Of a DNA stretch of 29,195 bases, positions 24,713 to 29,195 are shown one piece after another. Source of the stretch: Arcticibacterium sp051269965. GTDB taxonomy: Bacteria; Bacteroidota; Bacteroidia; Cytophagales; Spirosomataceae. The first letter of the stretch is position 1, and each line of letters begins with the position of its first letter. Under the pieces are notes generated by a model that worked only from the letters and a program-made list of their open reading frames with translations, was not told where the DNA came from and ran no database searches. Position numbers and translations under genes: made by a program. Location: contig JBNMFK010000003.1 of assembly GCA_051269965.1 (NCBI GenBank), positions 1 to 29,195 of the forward strand. The letters run 5' to 3'.

Positions 24713-25618
24713 CTATAACTCAGGCAAAACTGGTCTTGATGCTAACGCCTTTTCAATGATAGCCATCACTTCTACTCTCTCTTCTCCAATTAAAGGCAAC
24801 CTAGGCTCCCTAACCCATTCTGTACCCATATTTAACACATCCTCCACGAGCTTTATTTTTTGCACGAATTTATTGCCAATATCCAAAGCTAAAAGTGGAA
24901 AAAACCATCTGTAAATCGCCCTTGCTTCTTCTATTCTTCCCTGCTTTGTCAATTCATAAATCACTACGGTTTCTCTCGGAAAAGCATCTACTAAACCTGA
25001 TACCCAGCCATCTGCTCCCATGATCAAACTCTCCATAGCGAGATTATCTACCCCCGACATTATTTTAAATCTGTCTCCAAATTCATTGATAATATCCGTT
25101 GTATAACGAATGTCCCCTGTACTCTCCTTCATTGCCTCAAAATGAGCATTTTGAGCCAAATCATGAAACATGGGTATGCTAATGAAATTGCCATAAGCTA
25201 TAGGGTTATTGTAGGCCATTACTGGCAAGTCTGTAGCATCTGCCACTTTATGTAAGTATTGCAAAGTCTCTCTGTCATCTGCTTTATACCGCATTGAAGG
25301 CAATAACATAAAGCCGTCAATGCCATTTTTTTCGCATGATTTAGCAAAACTTACAGCCTCGGAAGTCATGCATTCGGCAATACACATTACTAAAGGTACC
25401 CTCCCAGCTATAGCTTCCTTAGAAGCTTCTATAAGTGTTATTTTCTCTGAAGTTGTGGTGGTACCGTTTTCTCCCAAAGAGCCACAGATAATAATACCGT
25501 GAACACCAGCCTTTATTTGTTCATCAATATTGATTTTGAAAAAGTCTAAGTCTAGACTTTGATCTTGGTTAAAATTGGTAGTAACAGCAGGATAAACACC
25601 ATTCCAGTCGGGTCTCAT
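24713..25618 (-). CDS. DHDPS-family deaminase, probable Δ1-pyrroline-4-hydroxy-2-carboxylate deaminase
   Basis: This class I aldolase-type protein carries the DHDPS-family signature: 'GSLGENGT' near residue 46, the active Tyr in 'MAYNNP' (Y136) and the Schiff-base Lys in 'EAMKEST' (K164), numbered from the ATG at 25618. The frame opens earlier with a TTG, but the ATG MRPDWNGVYP matches the family start. In hydroxyproline catabolism a DHDPS homologue deaminates the dehydrogenase product to 2-oxoglutarate semialdehyde. The neighbouring epimerase and dehydrogenase support that role; sequence alone cannot exclude another lyase. The semialdehyde dehydrogenase that would finish the route is not in this window. 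It is divergent from the CoA-binding gene. Confidence 0.85.
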   Translation of the reverse strand: MRPDWNGVYPAVTTNFNQDQSLDLDFFKINIDEQIKAGVHGIIICGSLGENGTTTTSEKITLIEASKEAIAGRVPLVMCIAECMTSEAVSFAKSCEKNGIDGFMLLPSMRYKADDRETLQYLHKVADATDLPVMAYNNPIAYGNFISIPMFHDLAQNAHFEAMKESTGDIRYTTDIINEFGDRFKIMSGVDNLAMESLIMGADGWVSGLVDAFPRETVVIYELTKQGRIEEARAIYRWFFPLLALDIGNKFVQKIKLVEDVLNMGTEWVREPRLPLIGEERVEVMAIIEKALASRPVLPEL

Positions 25619-25704
25619 ATAGGTCAATTTGATTAAAAATACTTCAGGTGGCAAATTAGAACTATTTCTTAAATCTCATTGTCATTAGCGTACTGAATAA
25701 TGAA

Positions 25705-26070
25705 ATGGAGAATAAAAAAACGCTTATTCTGGGAGCCTCCACAAATCCTTCGAGATACTCTTACCGAGCAGCTCAAAGACTTTCGGGAGCGAATTTCCCT
25801 GTTGTTTTGGTGGGTATAAAGAGAGGGAAAGTAGCCGGTCAAGAAATTCTTCTTACTACAGAAAGTATTATAGATATTCATACCGTTACGCTCTACTTGA
25901 GCCCAAAAAATCAAACGTCATATGAAGATTTCATTCTTGCCTTAAAGCCTCATAGAGTTATTTTTAATCCTGGAGCAGAGAACTTCCCTTTCATGGAAAA
26001 ATTAACGGTGGCCGGCATTGAAGCTTTTGAAGCCTGCACACTGGTGATGTTGTCCTCAGGACAGTTCTAG
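25705..26070 (+). CDS. CoA-binding domain protein
   Basis: The 121-residue protein is one CoA_binding_2 Rossmann-like domain: 'KKTLILGASTNPSRYSYRAA' opens with the nucleotide-binding loop, followed by 'VVLVGIKRGKVAGQE' and 'KPHRVIFNPGAENFPFMEKL'. The end 'EAFEACTLVMLSSGQF' matches the 'vi.nCt.vml' closing strand of small bacterial CoA-binding proteins of the YccU type. The function is unknown, perhaps a CoA sensor. It is monocistronic, divergent from the hydroxyproline operon with an 86-base spacer, and its stop lies two bases before the stop of the oxidoreductase on the other strand. Confidence 0.85.
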   Translation: MENKKTLILGASTNPSRYSYRAAQRLSGANFPVVLVGIKRGKVAGQEILLTTESIIDIHTVTLYLSPKNQTSYEDFILALKPHRVIFNPGAENFPFMEKLTVAGIEAFEACTLVMLSSGQF

Positions 26071-26071
26071 C

Positions 26072-27031
26072 CTAGATAGTAAGAGCCACATTCCCAGTTT
26101 TGTTCCCAGCCCCTACATATTCAAAAGCTTTACCCACATCTTCTAAGGCGTAAGTCCTATCAATGACTGCCCTCATTTGCCCAGATTCTATTAGTTTTTT
26201 AACCAAAAAAACACTTGTATTTGTATCCTTAGGAATGGGGAATTTCACCTTTTTCCCTTTGGATACTAATCCAATCAGTGCCAAAAAAACATTTTGGGCA
26301 TAAGGCCCTAATTCTGAAGATTGGTAAACACCTGTTGGTTTTAGTAAATGTTTGCATTTACTAAAAGTACTCTTACCTACGGTATCAAAAATATAATCGT
26401 ATTGACCGATAAGCTGGGTAAAGTCTTCTTTTTGATAATTAATGACAAAATCTGCCCCAAGTGATTTAAGAAGGTCTAAGTTTTTTGTATTGCCTACGGC
26501 AGTGACCTCTGCCCCATAATATTTAGCTAGCTGTAATGCAGCAGAGCCTATTCCTCCTGTGGCACCGTTTACAATGACTTTATCCCCGATTTTAAGAGGA
26601 ACCTTATTCATCATATTCTGAGCATAATGAGCTCCTTCAGTACAAGCTCCAGCTTCCTCAAAAGACAGCTTTGAAGGCTTCAAGGCAATGGCTGCATCCT
26701 GGTCTATGACCATATATTCGGCATGAGAACAAAGCCCATCGGGATTTAATCCAAAAACAGCATCACCTATTTTAAAAGACGCCACACCTTCTCCAAGTCC
26801 TACCAAAACACCAGAAAACTCGGTTCCTAAAATACCACTTTTAGGTTTTGAAAGACCCGTCATCAATCTCATAAAAAAAGGCTTAGCATAAAACATGGCA
26901 CAGTCGGTTCTATTTACAGACGTCGCCTTAATCTCAACTAATACCTCATTTCCTTTAGGAATGGGTGTAGGTAATTCTTGAAATTTAAGATGCTTAGGGG
27001 AGCCGTATTTAGACCAAAAGATAGCTTTCAT
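26072..27031 (-). CDS. MDR-family NAD(P)H-dependent quinone/alcohol oxidoreductase
   Basis: This 319-residue medium-chain dehydrogenase/reductase has the N-terminal GroES-like fold ('VLVEIKATSVNRTDCAMFYA', 'GILGTEFSGVLVGLGEG', 'KIGDAVFGL') and a Rossmann domain with 'VNGATGGIGSAALQLAKYYG' (GxxGxxG). The Cys cluster of the structural zinc and the catalytic zinc ligands of zinc alcohol dehydrogenases are not visible. That points to the zinc-free quinone-oxidoreductase branch, which usually uses NADPH. The substrate is not determinable. It is divergent from mutS2; direct repeats at 27080-27112 lie in the shared upstream gap. The frame is complete. Confidence 0.88.
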   Translation of the reverse strand: MKAIFWSKYGSPKHLKFQELPTPIPKGNEVLVEIKATSVNRTDCAMFYAKPFFMRLMTGLSKPKSGILGTEFSGVLVGLGEGVASFKIGDAVFGLNPDGLCSHAEYMVIDQDAAIALKPSKLSFEEAGACTEGAHYAQNMMNKVPLKIGDKVIVNGATGGIGSAALQLAKYYGAEVTAVGNTKNLDLLKSLGADFVINYQKEDFTQLIGQYDYIFDTVGKSTFSKCKHLLKPTGVYQSSELGPYAQNVFLALIGLVSKGKKVKFPIPKDTNTSVFLVKKLIESGQMRAVIDRTYALEDVGKAFEYVGAGNKTGNVALTI

Positions 27032-27079
27032 ATGCTAAAAGTAGGATTAGCGTTTTATCTACTTCGGAATTTATTTATT

Positions 27080-27112
27080 AGTGGTAATATCCTACATATA
27101 AGTGGCAATATC
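27080..27112. promoter_or_regulatory. Direct repeats in the mutS2/oxidoreductase divergent gap
   Basis: AGTGGTAATATC (27080-27091) and AGTGGCAATATC (27101-27112) differ at one base and are offset by 21 bases, two turns of the DNA helix. Such phasing suits paired binding by one regulator on one face. They lie about 50-80 bases upstream of the oxidoreductase start and about 115 bases upstream of mutS2. No regulator gene is adjacent. Confidence 0.35.
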
Positions 27113-27197
27113 AGAAAGATTACGAAGTGCTAATGAAATACACTAAAAACTATAGTCCTAACAAGATCTATTAGGTCACATTTCAATAGCTTTTAAC

Positions 27198-27205
27198 TAA
27201 TTTTG
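27198..27205 (+). promoter_or_regulatory. -7 promoter box of mutS2
   Basis: TAATTTTG matches TAnnTTTG and lies 20 bases before the mutS2 ATG at 27226. A -33 TTTG at proper spacing is not seen. Confidence 0.5.
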
Positions 27206-27225
27206 TACCGAACCAGAAAGAATTT

Positions 27226-29195
27226 ATGCTCTACCCAAAAAACATTGAAACTAAACTCGGCTTTCACACCATTAGAGAACTAGTTTCCGAACGTTGTGTA
27301 AGTGATTTGGGAAAGGCTTTTGTAGAAAAAATTCGTTTTTCCGACAGCCATGCTCTAGTCAAAAAACTGATTGGTCAAACCGCGGAGTTTAAACTTATCA
27401 TGCAGCTTCATGGGGCCTTCCCAGAGCAAAATTACCTAGATGTAACTGATGCCTTACAGAGTGCTCAAACGGAGGGTTCATATCTATCAGAGGAGCTTTT
27501 TTTTGACATTAAATTATCGCTAAATACTATTCTCCAAATCCAACAATTCTTTGAAGAAAAAGAAGTCCAATTTCCTCTCTTAGTTGACATGGTACAAGGT
27601 GCAATTTCTGAAGATTTAGACCTAGCAAAAATAGTCTCTGACATTGACGGAATTATTGACGAAAGGGGAATTGTTCGTGATAACGCCTCCACAGAACTTT
27701 ATGCGTTGCGTAAAAAGATATCAACAGAACAGAGTAACGTTCGCAAGACATTAGAACGGATTTATAAGATGGCCAAAAACTCTGGCTGGATAGGGGAAGA
27801 CATGACCCTTACCGTTAGAAACGGCCGTTTAGTAATTCCTCTCCTATCTGAGCATAAACGTAAAATGAAGGGTTTTGTTCATGATGAGTCCGCCACAGGA
27901 AAAATGGCTTTCGTTGAACCCTCGGAAGTACTAGAATCCAATAATGAAATCCGAGATTTAGAGATAAAAGAGCGAAGAGAAATTATTAGAATTCTTAGGA
28001 CCCTTACTTCGAGTATTAGACCACACATTGGCGATTTAAGAAGAGCATATTTTCTTCTGGGCATAGTTGATTTCATTAGAGCAAAAGCCAAACTAGCCTT
28101 GGAATTAGATGCCACAGCTCCCTTACTGGTCGACGAACGTCTTATGGAATGGTCGAGTGCAAAACATCCTATTCTTTATTTGGCTCACGGGAAACTGGGT
28201 AAATCTACTATTCCACTTCGTGTAGAACTTGATGACGAAAATAGGATTTTGATCGTCTCGGGACCCAATGCTGGAGGAAAGTCTGTTATGCTAAAAACCA
28301 TTGGCCTCATACAGTATATGGCTCAGTGTGGCTTTTTAGTTCCCGTTTCTCCAGACTCTAAAATGGGAATTTTTAAAAATATTTTTATTGATATCGGTGA
28401 TGAACAAAGTATTGAAAATGATTTGAGTACATACAGTTCGCATCTGACGAACATGAATTTCTTTTTAAATAATGCTAATAAACATACCCTCTTTCTAATA
28501 GATGAGTTTGGGACTGGCACAGAGCCTAACCTCGGAGGAGCAATTGCAGAAACGCTCTTAGAAAATTTTGTGAAATCTCAGGCAAAAGGTGTTATCAATA
28601 CTCATTATACGAATCTGAAAATCTTCGCTGATAAAAATAGAGGCTTGCAAAACGGTGCCATGAAGTTTGATGGCGAAAAGCTAGAGCCTCTTTATATATT
28701 AGAAATGGGTAAACCTGGTAGTTCTTTTGCTCTGGAAGTAGCGAGTAAAATAGGCCTCCCTTCTTTTATTACTAAGCGAGCCAAAAAGAAACTAGGAACA
28801 CAACAGGCTGATTTTGAGAAAATGCTCAAAGAACTGGAAATAGAGAAAAAGGTTTTTTCTGATAAGAACATAGAATTCACTTCTCAAAACAACCTTCTGA
28901 AAAGTAAAATAGACCAATACAATGGGCTTAAAGACTTCTTAGATGGCGAACAAAAAAATATTATTAATGATGCCAAAGTCGAGGCAAAAAGGCTTCTAAA
29001 GGAAAGTAATAAAGCCATAGAAACGGCTATTAGAGACATTAAAGAAAACAAGGCTGATAAAGTAAAGACTCAAGCTATCAGAAAGAAGCTTGAGGTTTTA
29101 AAGGAGGAATTGGTGCCAGAAGAACCTACGCCGATAGCTCCGAAAGAAATTTGGACCTCAGAAAAAGGAGATATTAAAGTAGGTTCTTTCGTGAA
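27226..29195 (+). CDS. mutS2: Endonuclease/ATPase MutS2 (partial, runs off the window)
   Basis: This frame is open from the ATG at 27226 to the end of the window (656 codons); the family is about 780-800 residues, so the last fifth is missing. MutS2 is a MutS-family ATPase without the mismatch-recognition domain; it acts on recombination intermediates and on collided ribosomes. Visible are the N-terminal lever/core helices ('LVSERCVSDLGKAFVEKI'), Walker A 'GPNAGGKSVMLKTIG' (about residue 346), Walker B 'LFLIDEFGTGTEP' and the following 'THYTNLKIFADK'. After it comes a long charged coiled coil (about 515-640). The C-terminal Smr nuclease domain should lie beyond the window end. It is divergent from the MDR gene and alone on this strand. 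Confidence 0.95.
   Translation, partial: MLYPKNIETKLGFHTIRELVSERCVSDLGKAFVEKIRFSDSHALVKKLIGQTAEFKLIMQLHGAFPEQNYLDVTDALQSAQTEGSYLSEELFFDIKLSLNTILQIQQFFEEKEVQFPLLVDMVQGAISEDLDLAKIVSDIDGIIDERGIVRDNASTELYALRKKISTEQSNVRKTLERIYKMAKNSGWIGEDMTLTVRNGRLVIPLLSEHKRKMKGFVHDESATGKMAFVEPSEVLESNNEIRDLEIKERREIIRILRTLTSSIRPHIGDLRRAYFLLGIVDFIRAKAKLALELDATAPLLVDERLMEWSSAKHPILYLAHGKLGKSTIPLRVELDDENRILIVSGPNAGGKSVMLKTIGLIQYMAQCGFLVPVSPDSKMGIFKNIFIDIGDEQSIENDLSTYSSHLTNMNFFLNNANKHTLFLIDEFGTGTEPNLGGAIAETLLENFVKSQAKGVINTHYTNLKIFADKNRGLQNGAMKFDGEKLEPLYILEMGKPGSSFALEVASKIGLPSFITKRAKKKLGTQQADFEKMLKELEIEKKVFSDKNIEFTSQNNLLKSKIDQYNGLKDFLDGEQKNIINDAKVEAKRLLKESNKAIETAIRDIKENKADKVKTQAIRKKLEVLKEELVPEEPTPIAPKEIWTSEKGDIKVGSFV

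Overview
The window reads as chromosomal DNA of a Bacteroidota bacterium, most likely Cytophagales-like; the lineage is inferred from gene content. Evidence seen: AT-rich DNA, several -7 boxes of the Bacteroidota form TAnnTTTG (TACCTTTG, TACTTTTG, TACATTTG, TAATTTTG, TAGATTTG), a TonB-dependent receptor C-terminus, a PorT-type barrel, DUF4412, DUF4407, carboxypeptidase-D regulatory-like domains and a FISUMP domain. No rRNA, tRNA, CRISPR array, prophage or intact insertion sequence was seen.

Layout. 2-3444: end of a TonB receptor, a small four-helix membrane protein behind the DEAD-box helicase gene rhlE, and a divergent DUF4407 membrane/coiled-coil gene. 3445-6520: a gene-poor, decayed stretch with a broken FISUMP gene, an aldo/keto-reductase lacking two of four catalytic residues, and a DUF2892 gene cut by one nonsense codon. 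6521-16939: ychF, a surface/periplasmic regulatory-domain protein, a DUF4412 protein, aroQ, an Ig-like secreted protein, a PorT-like barrel, radA, a MscS channel, an OmpA-family lipid-free outer-membrane protein and a YaeR/GloA2-type VOC enzyme. 16940-18580: a second graveyard, with a truncated VOC duplicate and a gene broken into several frames. 18581-19612: a secreted S1 protease lipoprotein. 19846-25618: five co-directional minus-strand genes. 25705-29195: a CoA-binding protein, an MDR oxidoreductase and the 5' two-thirds or more of mutS2.

The most coherent system is the five-gene minus-strand block. Read in the direction of transcription it is a DHDPS-family deaminase, a hydroxyproline 2-epimerase, a FAD amino-acid dehydrogenase, a TrkH/KtrB-type potassium channel and its KtrA-type RCK gate. 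The first three would convert trans-4-hydroxy-L-proline (a collagen-derived nutrient) to 2-oxoglutarate semialdehyde. The last two form a K+ uptake system. Gaps are 1, 1, 32 and 12 bases, so one transcript is possible.

I did not find a convincing undescribed system. The points most worth a second look are the catalytically incomplete reductase, the two pseudogene patches, the hydroxyproline/potassium linkage, the structured leader of rhlE, the palindromic intergenic repeat at 15002-15180 and the paired direct repeats before mutS2.
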